From the IMG/VR virus record IMGVR_UViG_3300027833_000116, positions 1-37,037 of that record: a stretch of 37,037 nucleotides of DNA. The stretch is one strand, 5' to 3'. The notes under the pieces are model-generated. The model did no database searches and was not told the origin of the DNA. It was given only the letters and a program-made list of their open reading frames with translations. This document shows positions 7,553 through 15,153 of this stretch, one piece after another; positions within the stretch are counted from its first letter, which is position 1, and each line of letters opens with the position of its first letter. This DNA comes from a virus. The position numbers were made by a program, and so were the translations under genes.

Positions 7553-9985
7553 ATGGCTTTTAGCACAAATCAAAATAAACAGAGTTCAAAGAATCCTACG
7601 TTAAAGTTAAATGAAGGCAGAGATGCTGTCTTTGGTATATATCTTGCTGAAATAGTTTCTACAAAAGATGTAAGTAGAACAGGCCGAGTGCGAGTGTTTA
7701 TTCCTGCAATTAGTAAAGACAAGAACTCAACAGCAGGCTACTTTGATGCAGTATGGACTAGTCCGTTTGCTGGAAGTACAGATCAGCGTAAAGTAGGAAC
7801 AAAAATAGAATCGCCACAAGAGGCAATGAGCAGTTACGGACTATGGGCACCAGTTCCAGATAACGGCAATTTAGTATTGATTGCGTTTGGCGATGGCAAC
7901 ACAAAATACCCAATGGTGTTGAGCTGTTTATTTCCAGACAAATTTAATTACATGCTACCGAGCAACGCCGGCGGCAAGACGTACCAAGCACCGGGTCTTA
8001 ATTTACCCACTGTAGAAAAGAACAAACGAACTGCTGACGTTAACCATAACGATACGTTTAGACCCATTCAGCACACACTAGCAGAAGCTATTGTTAGGCA
8101 AGGCTTAGCTGCCGATCCTATTCGAGGTGCAGGCAGTGCATCTGCTAGACGTGAATCGCCTAGTGAAGTATTTGGCTTGCTAACTCCAGGCCCACGTGAC
8201 CCGAGTGACTTTAATTATAGACTAGGCGGGCATAGTATTACACTAGACGACAACCTAGGCTCTAGGCAGATTAGAATTAGATCAGCACAGGGTAGTCAGT
8301 TATTGCTAGACGACACTAGCGGCATGGTTTACTTAATAAACAGAGATGGTAATGCTTGGATGGAATTTAGTGCATCAGGCGATGTGTACATGTATGCTGA
8401 AGGCGACATCGATATGCGAACTAAGAAGAGCTTCAACTTGCGAGCAGACCAAAATGTAAACATCGAAGCAGGCAATAATATAAATTTAAAAGCCGCAATG
8501 GACAATGATGGCGAATCTTATAAAGGCGAGGGCGAGGGCGTAGGAGGCGAGATAACATTAGATGCCAAAGCTGATCTGCATGTGTTAGCGGAATATAATT
8601 TATATGCTACCACAATGACAGGTGAAACCCATATTAACAGTGCAGGCAGTATCCATAACACAACAGGCGATTCATTACATAACAAAGTTGCTAATGACGT
8701 TTTTACAGAAGCTGGTAAAACATTTACTGTTAAGTCCGGCAAAGACACTGTACTCGAAGCAGGAGCCCAGATTGTAGAAAAAGCAACTAAGGTATTAATG
8801 AACAGCGGCGGAGCAAGTGCAGGCACAGCCGCGGAAGCAGTAACAGCAAAAGCAATTGCAACATCTAGCATAGATGATGCGGCAGTCGATGCACCTGGGT
8901 ACGACAGAGATTCTGATCAGCCAGTTATTACTAGCGGACAACGAACAGGCGAAGTAGCTACCATTACAACAATTGTTAGCACAATGGTTACTGCTGAACC
9001 TTTTGTAGGGCACGGTATTCCTAATCCAGCAAATGACGACGAAGAAGACATGGTACCAGATGAAAACATTGCCGCTGGATTCTCACCAGGCAGTAACGGA
9101 GTAGGCAACGACCCAGCAGATATTAATAGTCCTGCAGGTTTGCAGAAAGGATCTATAGGTAAAGACGGTACACCGACATTCTCTAGTCCTGCACAGTTCC
9201 AGAACAATTTCTCACTAGCAAAAAACAAACAAATGGAAGGCAAGATTACTGAATTAGCGTCAAGCATGGGAGCAAGTATTCCGGCTCTGAGACAGCCTAC
9301 TATGACACCACGTGGTGCATCTAAAATAGGCCTTAACGGTAAACTAACTGCAATGCAAAATCAGAGCAAGCAACTAGGCTACAACATGGCAGGGTTACCA
9401 GCAGACTTAGCTAGTGCTGATATGACAAAAATGAAAAACACCATCGGTAATGCTATGCAAGCAAGCGGCGGAGATCCAAAGAGGATGAAAGACGCCTTAC
9501 ATATTGCAGGTGTGCAAACTATTAACGATGCACAAAGTGTAATATATGTTAGCGCCGGTGGGCAAAAAATTGTTGACTTTAAACACGGTTTTGGTCCACT
9601 AGCAGTGCAAATGAACACAGGCAGTAACTTACTTAATACATCACGAGTAGTACGACAGTTTGTTAATGTACCAGTAAGCGACAATCAAATGCTATCTATG
9701 ATTAGTTTTGCAGATCACATAGGACATGATAACTTTTCGAAAAGTAGAGTACTTGATGAGATTAACTCAGGTAACTGGGCTAAAGTTCCTAACATGATGA
9801 CTGCGCATTCATCTAAAATGATTGCAGGAAAAGCAGTTCGCCAAGATGATATGTTACAGCGTAGGCAATTTGAAGGCGAGTTGTTTCAAACCCCGGATCA
9901 GTTTAAACTACCTGGGTATACTGGGCGTGTTAGCTGGAGACAACAAGCTAACGATTTAAAACGACTAAGAGACGGCCTTACTTAA
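7553..9985 (+). CDS. 5: gp5-like baseplate spike with C-terminal lysozyme-like domain
   Basis: This 810-residue protein should form the trimeric membrane-piercing spike. Residues 26-135 form a VgrG/gp5-type OB fold (VFGIYLAEIVS, GRVRVFIPAI, GLWAPVPDNGNLVLIAFGDG). Residues 226-416 hold GHSITLDDN, then repeated short beta strands (GDVYMYAEGDIDMRTKKSFN, NVNIEAGNNINLKA), a triple-stranded beta-helix needle. After a Pro/Asn/Gly-rich linker, residues about 655-785 resemble a GH24 lysozyme: VRQFVNVPVSDNQMLSMISF, NFSKSRVLDEINSGNW and LQRRQFEGELF. In T4 gp5 the lysozyme lies between OB fold and needle; here it follows the needle and its active-site positions look substituted. The last 21 bases overlap an antisense gene. 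Confidence 0.85.
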   Translation: MAFSTNQNKQSSKNPTLKLNEGRDAVFGIYLAEIVSTKDVSRTGRVRVFIPAISKDKNSTAGYFDAVWTSPFAGSTDQRKVGTKIESPQEAMSSYGLWAPVPDNGNLVLIAFGDGNTKYPMVLSCLFPDKFNYMLPSNAGGKTYQAPGLNLPTVEKNKRTADVNHNDTFRPIQHTLAEAIVRQGLAADPIRGAGSASARRESPSEVFGLLTPGPRDPSDFNYRLGGHSITLDDNLGSRQIRIRSAQGSQLLLDDTSGMVYLINRDGNAWMEFSASGDVYMYAEGDIDMRTKKSFNLRADQNVNIEAGNNINLKAAMDNDGESYKGEGEGVGGEITLDAKADLHVLAEYNLYATTMTGETHINSAGSIHNTTGDSLHNKVANDVFTEAGKTFTVKSGKDTVLEAGAQIVEKATKVLMNSGGASAGTAAEAVTAKAIATSSIDDAAVDAPGYDRDSDQPVITSGQRTGEVATITTIVSTMVTAEPFVGHGIPNPANDDEEDMVPDENIAAGFSPGSNGVGNDPADINSPAGLQKGSIGKDGTPTFSSPAQFQNNFSLAKNKQMEGKITELASSMGASIPALRQPTMTPRGASKIGLNGKLTAMQNQSKQLGYNMAGLPADLASADMTKMKNTIGNAMQASGGDPKRMKDALHIAGVQTINDAQSVIYVSAGGQKIVDFKHGFGPLAVQMNTGSNLLNTSRVVRQFVNVPVSDNQMLSMISFADHIGHDNFSKSRVLDEINSGNWAKVPNMMTAHSSKMIAGKAVRQDDMLQRRQFEGELFQTPDQFKLPGYTGRVSWRQQANDLKRLRDGLT

Positions 9986-10120
9986 TTCTGCAACTTTAAT
10001 ATATAGCTTATATCTCATATCAACTTCTTCCTTGATGATATTTTTTAGCATGGTTACTTCAATTTTGAGATCAGCTATTTCTCTTTGTTGCTTTGTCATT
10101 ACTTCGTGTAATTCTTTCAT
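9965..10120 (-). CDS. Small coiled-coil protein, unknown function
   Basis: This 51-residue protein begins MKELHEVMTKQQREIADLKI and is almost entirely heptad-patterned (I/L/V at a/d positions), so it is probably a short coiled coil. A longer reading frame to 10165 exists, but it starts inside a terminator hairpin. The ATG at 10118-10120 has an AGGA 8 bases upstream and is the better start. That AGGA directly follows the U-tract of the terminator at 10133-10166, so expression would need read-through or RNA processing. The last 21 bases are antisense to the end of gp5. The function is not recognised. Confidence 0.6.
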   Translation of the reverse strand: MKELHEVMTKQQREIADLKIEVTMLKNIIKEEVDMRYKLYIKVAELSKAVS

Positions 10121-10132
10121 TATGGGAATCCT

Positions 10133-10166
10133 AAAAAAAATATGTGTGTAGTTACCTACACACATA
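10133..10166 (-). terminator. Rho-independent terminator/attenuator on the minus strand
   Basis: Read on the minus strand, 10166-10156 (TATGTGTGTAG) pairs perfectly with 10151-10141 (CTACACACATA) around a GTAA loop of GNRA type. Eight Ts (10140-10133) follow at once. It begins 12 bases after the stop of the 86-residue gene. On the plus strand the hairpin is followed only by TTTAG, so it should act in the leftward direction. Confidence 0.85.
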
Positions 10167-10178
10167 TTTAGTCAAGAT

Positions 10179-10439
10179 CTAGAGAAAACTAGACCTCTCT
10201 ACCATCTTTTCCATTAGTGCAAACTCCACCGGCTTGGTGTTTTTGTCGTAACGGAAATTTCCAGCAAAATTAACTGAATCAAACAGCTCGTATTGCTTGG
10301 TAACTGAGTCATATAAACCAACAGTTACAAATCGCTTTTGTTGATGAAAGATACGTTGGAAGCGATTGCTACCTACACTTTCATTAACCTTCTGCGCCCT
10401 GCCCCAGAGTTGATCAAACTCACGATTTAATTTAAACAT
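10179..10439 (-). CDS. Hypothetical small early protein
   Basis: This 86-residue protein opens MFKLNREFDQLWGRAQKVNE and contains FHQQKRFVTVGLYDSVTKQYELFDSVNF, which looks like two or three beta strands after an N-terminal helix. I do not recognise a family. Expression is well supported: a near-consensus sigma-70 promoter lies at 10524-10551, a weak GTGAG lies about 6 bases before the ATG, and a clean terminator follows the stop by 12 bases. It sits antisense between gp5 and gp25, which are late genes on the other strand. Small early T4-like genes of this kind often modify host functions, but nothing in the sequence shows what this one does. Confidence 0.75.
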   Translation of the reverse strand: MFKLNREFDQLWGRAQKVNESVGSNRFQRIFHQQKRFVTVGLYDSVTKQYELFDSVNFAGNFRYDKNTKPVEFALMEKMVERSSFL

Positions 10440-10523
10440 TGCTGTCTCACTTTAATCGCTGATTAACGGGAATCCTAAAGATTAGGACTGTTTCTGTATC
10501 AAAGAAACCGATACATTAGTAAT

Positions 10524-10551
10524 AGTATACATGGTATTTTGCATTAGTCAA
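10524..10551 (-). promoter_or_regulatory. Early sigma-70 promoter for the antisense gene island
   Basis: The minus strand has TTGACT (plus 10546-10551), a 16-base spacer and TATACT (plus 10524-10529), with TG just before the -10. The layout matches the gp55 promoter exactly. The leader would be about 75-80 bases and contains a small inverted repeat (TCCTAA and TTAGGA at 10473-10487). Confidence 0.82.
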
Positions 10552-10589
10552 CCTTTTATTTGAAATTTAAAACTCTGTTTAAAGAAATG

Positions 10590-10597
10590 GATAAATA
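10590..10597 (+). promoter_or_regulatory. Late promoter octamer directly before gp25
   Basis: GATAAATA ends 6 bases before the A of the gp25 ATG at 10603. By T4 late-promoter spacing the first transcribed base would be the start codon itself. No Shine-Dalgarno is present between the octamer and the ATG. Confidence 0.85.
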
Positions 10598-10602
10598 CAT
10601 GT

Positions 10603-10971
10603 ATGGCAACGATATTCAAAGGTTTTAGTACAGTAAACAAGGTTAAGGCACCTTACACCCTTACCGACATGGCACTTGTGAAGCAAGATTTGCTAAACGA
10701 GTTCAATACTCGCAAAGGTGAGCGTGTTATGCGCCCAAACTTTGGTAGCATTATATGGGACTTATTAATGAACCCAGATGATAGTTTTACCACTGACGAA
10801 ATAAAACTAGACATTGAAAGAATCATTGCAAAAGAATCAAGAGTTCAGCTTGTAGACATTACACTTTTTTCAAGTGATCACTCAGTAAGAGCTGAAATAG
10901 AATTGAACTACATAATACTTAACAGTGCAGAAACATTGTTTGTAGAGTTCAACAGGGAACAACAGGTATAA
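10603..10971 (+). CDS. 25: Baseplate wedge protein gp25-like
   Basis: The 122 residues match the gp25/GpW family of wedge proteins that seed the sheath at the baseplate: KGFSTV near the start, YTLTDMALVKQDLLNEFNTR, then GERVMRPNFGSIIWDLLMNP with the family's R-M-R-P-x-F-G core, and a helix-strand C-terminus. Length is close to T4 gp25 (132). The start is secure because family similarity begins at KGFST, six residues in. The ATG is only 6 bases past a late promoter octamer, so the mRNA is predicted to be leaderless. gp6 follows after 3 bases; gp25 and gp6 are partners in the wedge core of T4. Confidence 0.93.
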   Translation: MATIFKGFSTVNKVKAPYTLTDMALVKQDLLNEFNTRKGERVMRPNFGSIIWDLLMNPDDSFTTDEIKLDIERIIAKESRVQLVDITLFSSDHSVRAEIELNYIILNSAETLFVEFNREQQV

Positions 10972-10974
10972 TAC

Positions 10975-13900
10975 ATGGCTTTAGTAAACAGACAAAATAA
11001 CCTCTTTGCCGCTGAAGATTGGAAGGTAGCGTATAAAGCGTTCAGCGAAGTAAACTTCCAAGCATACGACTTTGATACTATACGTTCAGCGTTGGTAGAA
11101 TATGTGCGTACTAACTATCCAGAGAGCTTTAACGATTATATTGAGAGTTCAGAGTTTATAGCAATCATTGAATTGCTTGCATACTTGTCGCAATCATTAA
11201 CATTCAGAATGGACCTCAACAGTAGAGAAAACTTTTTAGAAACTGCTGAAAGACGAGATAGTGTATTCAAACTTGCTAGACAGTTAGGGTACAATCCTAA
11301 AAGAAATATACCAGCAAGCGGCTTAATGAAAATAGTATCTGTTAGAACAACAGAGCCGTTAACTGATAGTATCGGCAACGAACTAAACAATATTAACATT
11401 TTTTGGGACGATGCAAACAACCCAGACAGCTATGAGCAATTTATTACAGTAATGAATGCGGCTATGAACACAGCTAACAGATTTAGTACTCCGGTTAAGA
11501 GCGGAACAATAGCTGGCATACCGACTGACATATATGAGATAAACACTCCCCCAACTGCACCAGTAGCATACGACTTTGATTTAATTGTTAACGGTGTAGA
11601 TAGAAAATTTCAAGTAGTTAATCCAACGTTTGAAGATGGCAAAGTGTTTGAAGAATTACACCCAGACAGATTAAACAACTTTAACTTGATATACAGAAAC
11701 GATAGTAAAGGTATTAGTAGTACTGACTCTGGTTTCTTTGTTATGTTTAAGCAAGGACAATTACAATTAAACGACTTTAACTACACTAATTCTGTACAAA
11801 GCAGAACACAGGATATTAAATCACTAAACATTAATGAAACAGATGTATACGTTCAGCAGATAGATAGCAACGGTGCAACAATTGCTAAATGGTCACAGAT
11901 TCCTAACACTGTTGGCCAGACGTTGAACTACAACGATCTAGCATTTGGTGTTAGAAGTCTCTATTCTGTTGAGAACGTAAACAACGCAGGTATTAAGTTA
12001 CGTTTTCCAGATGGTAACTTTGGTGATATTCCTACTGGCTTATTTAGAACGTACTTCAGAACTAGTGATCCAGAGGCATTTGTTTTATCACCCGAAGACG
12101 CAAGAAATGTTAAAGTTACTATTCCTTATGTTAACGCAATAGGAACACCATTTAACTTAACAGTAACATTCAGTTTACAGAACAGCGTAAATAATAGTTT
12201 AGCACCTGAGACACTAACTGCTATCAAGCAACGTGCCCCACAAGTTTACTATACACAGAATCGTATGGTAAGTGCGCAAGACTACAATGTATTTCCTTTT
12301 AGTCAGACAACTAACATTGTTAAACTAAAAGCAATTAACAAAACGCATGCCGGGCACAGTCGTTATATTGACATCAGTGACCCTACTGGCACATACCAAA
12401 ACCTAGAAACGTTTGCTAACGATGGGTCGTTGTACATGGAAGATGTACCTGGTACTGCTGGCATTACCGTCACACCTGACAATCCTGTTATTGAAGCAGT
12501 TGAGTATGCAATTCCGTTGCTATTTAAAAATAGAAATTTAAATAACTTTGTGTATGAGAATTATAGAGACTCATGGGCGAAGTACGATAACAATCACTTT
12601 GACTTATCTACAAAAAATGCAATATGGAAAACATTGCCAGCAGTTACAGGTAAAGCCAATACCGGCTACTTTACAGAAACTACTTCTGATCCGGGCAACG
12701 TAAGTATAATGACTACAGAATATCAAAGTGGCTTTGAGGCATTTGAGCCAAACAACTTTATTAAGTTTGTTGACACAGCTGATGTAAGCAAGTATAAGTG
12801 GGCAAGAATAGTAAGTGTGCATGATAATGGTACATTATATAGTGGGCTAACAACTAGCACTGGTCCTTTTGCATTAAGCGCACCCATCCAAGATGGCTAT
12901 AGAGCAGATGAATATATCGCTACAATGCGTAAGCTACTCAACGCTGACGAAAAGAGATTAATAACAGCAGAGATGACCAATAAGAGAACTTTTGGATTAG
13001 GCTACAATGCAACGCTAAGTCGCTGGTATGTTATTCAAAATAAAGATTTGCCAATTAACCCAGGTAAGACTAAATGGTCAGCAAACAATGCTAACAGTGT
13101 ATCGGGCAATAACGAAGATGCTAGTTGGCTGTTACTGTTTACTTACAGTGCAATTGATTCTACTAGCTACAAATACGTTGTGTCTATGCGAGGACAACAG
13201 TATGTGGTACAAAGTAAAGCAGACTTAAAGTTCTATAACATCAGTAATGTTAAAGTAGCAGATAGTGCAAACCAGGCAAGTAGGGACCTAGTGCAATTTA
13301 CAGAGTTAAATTACAAGCCTGGCACAGATGAATCATTTGCATGGCTACCGGCTGGAAACAGCACAGTTGCTAATGCATGGGTTAGTGCCGAAACAGGCTC
13401 GACATATAGACCTAACAGCTACAAACCAGAAATAGCATTAAAAACTCGTAGCATTAAGTACTACGATGTAAATATTGATTACGTTACTAATGGTGCTATT
13501 TACCGTGACGGAGATTCCACTGCTAACTTGTTTGTTAACAGCGCAGAGATAATTTTAAATCCTTACTTTGCTGATGGAACAGAAGGAACTGTAACTACTG
13601 CAAACGTAACAATTGCTAATAATACAGGACAAGTTAATGCTATACCTGCTAATATCACAATTCCGTTTACTAACACAACATTCGGCTACAATATTATTAA
13701 CGGTTCAGGTCAAGTAGTATACAAAGATTTAAACACTACTACAGGACAAAACGAAATATATCGTGCTTCAGATACAGCAGGTACATTTAGTTATGGACCA
13801 GCCAACACTGCTGTTACTGCTTATGCAGGTAGAATATTACTTACAGAAGTAGACTTATCAGCACAAACAGGTACCTTAGTTATTACAGGTATGTTTGATA

Positions 13901-15144
13901 ATAATTACACTTACCAGATTGATGCTTCCGGTACAGCGTCTAATGACAAGTTTGTTGTAAAGTATAAGAATTCAAAAGAACAATTAGATGCAAGTGTTGA
14001 CTGGAACGTGGTTGCACCTGTTAAGTACAACGATGGCTACACTGACAACAGAAAAGTTATTGTCTCACCGATTGACACTGACGGCGACTTAGTGCCTAAC
14101 AAGCCATTACAGTTTAGAGAGTTTGTAAACAAAGATGATTTAATATTCTTTGAATACTACACTGACTTTGATGGGTACTCATACACTAGGCCTATAACAG
14201 GTAGGATATTAGACTATCGTACTGCTAGTGCTTTAACTATTAACTTTAGTACAGACACAGCTAAGGCATCCGGTATGGTTGAGCTCGACACTGTGAGTAC
14301 CGCAAAGATTATGATTGTTAAAACTATTAGTTTAGTACCAGCAGTGGTACAAGACCCAACTGCTATTAATAACGTATCTGGTTTAGTAGTATACGATGTA
14401 ACAACAGATAAAATGTATCAGTATACTAAGAACAGTGTAGGTACTACAGCAAGCCCAATTGAAACAGCAGACTACTATGCACGAAACGGTAGAGCGGCAG
14501 GACAGAACACAGCACTTATCGAAAGCGATGAGATTATAATGAAGTGGAAGCACGTTGCACCCAAGGACGTTAGAATTGATCCTAGTGTTAGTAACATTAT
14601 TGAGATGCTTGTTTTAACAAGTAACTACAAAGACGAAATTAGTCAATACAAGAAAGTGCCAGGGACATCATTCCCGTTAGCACCAACACCAGCAGAACTA
14701 GCAACAGAGTTTAGTGCATTATCAGAATTTAAGAGTGCAAGTGATTCGTTAGTTTATAAAAGTGCAGAATACAAATTATTGTTTGGAGCAGATGCCCAGC
14801 CAGAGGCACAAGCTAAATTTAGAATTGTGAAACTAGCAGGATCTACTATGAGCGATAACGAAATTAAGAGTAAAGTAATTGCGGCATTTGACACCTTCTT
14901 TTCAGTTGAGAATTGGGAGTTTGGTGAAACATTTTACTTTACAGAATTAAGCAGTTACGTTCATCAGCGCATGGGCAGTAACATCGGTAGTATTGTTATT
15001 ATACCGAGAAACAGTGCAGGCTCGTTTGGTGATCTATTCCAGATAAAGGCAGACCCAAATGAATTATTCCTGAACACTGCAAAGGTTAATGATATTGAAA
15101 TCGTTGAGAAGATCTCTTCCCAAACACTCAGAGCTGATAGGTAA
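10975..15144 (+). CDS. 6: Baseplate wedge protein gp6-like, greatly enlarged
   Basis: gp6 dimers form the inner ring of the T4 baseplate. N-terminal similarity is clear (FDTIRSALVEYVRTNYPESF, then SSEFIAIIELLAYLSQSLTF and NSRENFLETAERRDSVFKLA). Further conserved blocks are YYTQNRMVSAQDYNVFPF (about residue 424) with HAGHSRYIDISDPTGTY, KWKHVAPKDVRIDPSVSNII (about 1190), and a C-terminal ETFYFTELSSYVHQRMGSNI through FGDLFQIKADPNELF. At 1389 residues it is about twice T4 gp6 (660). The extra length is mostly a central Thr/Asn/Gly-rich beta segment (about 510-1150) between conserved blocks. It follows gp25 by 3 bases and is followed by the giant gene after 9. Confidence 0.9.
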   Translation: MALVNRQNNLFAAEDWKVAYKAFSEVNFQAYDFDTIRSALVEYVRTNYPESFNDYIESSEFIAIIELLAYLSQSLTFRMDLNSRENFLETAERRDSVFKLARQLGYNPKRNIPASGLMKIVSVRTTEPLTDSIGNELNNINIFWDDANNPDSYEQFITVMNAAMNTANRFSTPVKSGTIAGIPTDIYEINTPPTAPVAYDFDLIVNGVDRKFQVVNPTFEDGKVFEELHPDRLNNFNLIYRNDSKGISSTDSGFFVMFKQGQLQLNDFNYTNSVQSRTQDIKSLNINETDVYVQQIDSNGATIAKWSQIPNTVGQTLNYNDLAFGVRSLYSVENVNNAGIKLRFPDGNFGDIPTGLFRTYFRTSDPEAFVLSPEDARNVKVTIPYVNAIGTPFNLTVTFSLQNSVNNSLAPETLTAIKQRAPQVYYTQNRMVSAQDYNVFPFSQTTNIVKLKAINKTHAGHSRYIDISDPTGTYQNLETFANDGSLYMEDVPGTAGITVTPDNPVIEAVEYAIPLLFKNRNLNNFVYENYRDSWAKYDNNHFDLSTKNAIWKTLPAVTGKANTGYFTETTSDPGNVSIMTTEYQSGFEAFEPNNFIKFVDTADVSKYKWARIVSVHDNGTLYSGLTTSTGPFALSAPIQDGYRADEYIATMRKLLNADEKRLITAEMTNKRTFGLGYNATLSRWYVIQNKDLPINPGKTKWSANNANSVSGNNEDASWLLLFTYSAIDSTSYKYVVSMRGQQYVVQSKADLKFYNISNVKVADSANQASRDLVQFTELNYKPGTDESFAWLPAGNSTVANAWVSAETGSTYRPNSYKPEIALKTRSIKYYDVNIDYVTNGAIYRDGDSTANLFVNSAEIILNPYFADGTEGTVTTANVTIANNTGQVNAIPANITIPFTNTTFGYNIINGSGQVVYKDLNTTTGQNEIYRASDTAGTFSYGPANTAVTAYAGRILLTEVDLSAQTGTLVITGMFDNNYTYQIDASGTASNDKFVVKYKNSKEQLDASVDWNVVAPVKYNDGYTDNRKVIVSPIDTDGDLVPNKPLQFREFVNKDDLIFFEYYTDFDGYSYTRPITGRILDYRTASALTINFSTDTAKASGMVELDTVSTAKIMIVKTISLVPAVVQDPTAINNVSGLVVYDVTTDKMYQYTKNSVGTTASPIETADYYARNGRAAGQNTALIESDEIIMKWKHVAPKDVRIDPSVSNIIEMLVLTSNYKDEISQYKKVPGTSFPLAPTPAELATEFSALSEFKSASDSLVYKSAEYKLLFGADAQPEAQAKFRIVKLAGSTMSDNEIKSKVIAAFDTFFSVENWEFGETFYFTELSSYVHQRMGSNIGSIVIIPRNSAGSFGDLFQIKADPNELFLNTAKVNDIEIVEKISSQTLRADR

Positions 15145-15153
15145 AAAATAAGT

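Larger units (their letters stand above)
10124..10479 (-). repeat. 12-base direct repeat flanking the small early gene
   Basis: GGGAATCCTAAA (plus strand) occurs at 10124-10135 and again at 10468-10479. On the minus strand it reads TTTAGGATTCCC. One copy carries the Shine-Dalgarno of the 51-residue gene. The other lies in the leader of the 86-residue gene, about 30 bases before its ATG. The repeats bracket the whole upstream gene and its terminator. Confidence 0.6.

Noticed and set aside
10121-10165. Upstream start of the 51-residue coiled-coil gene at 10165
   Set aside because: Those codons lie in the terminator hairpin and T-run. The ATG at 10118-10120 has an AGGA at ideal spacing.
10141-10166. 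The island hairpin as a plus-strand terminator for the gp5 operon
   Set aside because: On the plus strand it is followed only by TTTAG; the eight-base U-run is on the minus-strand side.
15145-15153. AAAAATAAG before the giant gene as a fifth late promoter
   Set aside because: It lacks the ATAAATA core and sits only 3 bases from the ATG. The gene is more simply expressed from the gp25-gp6 message.
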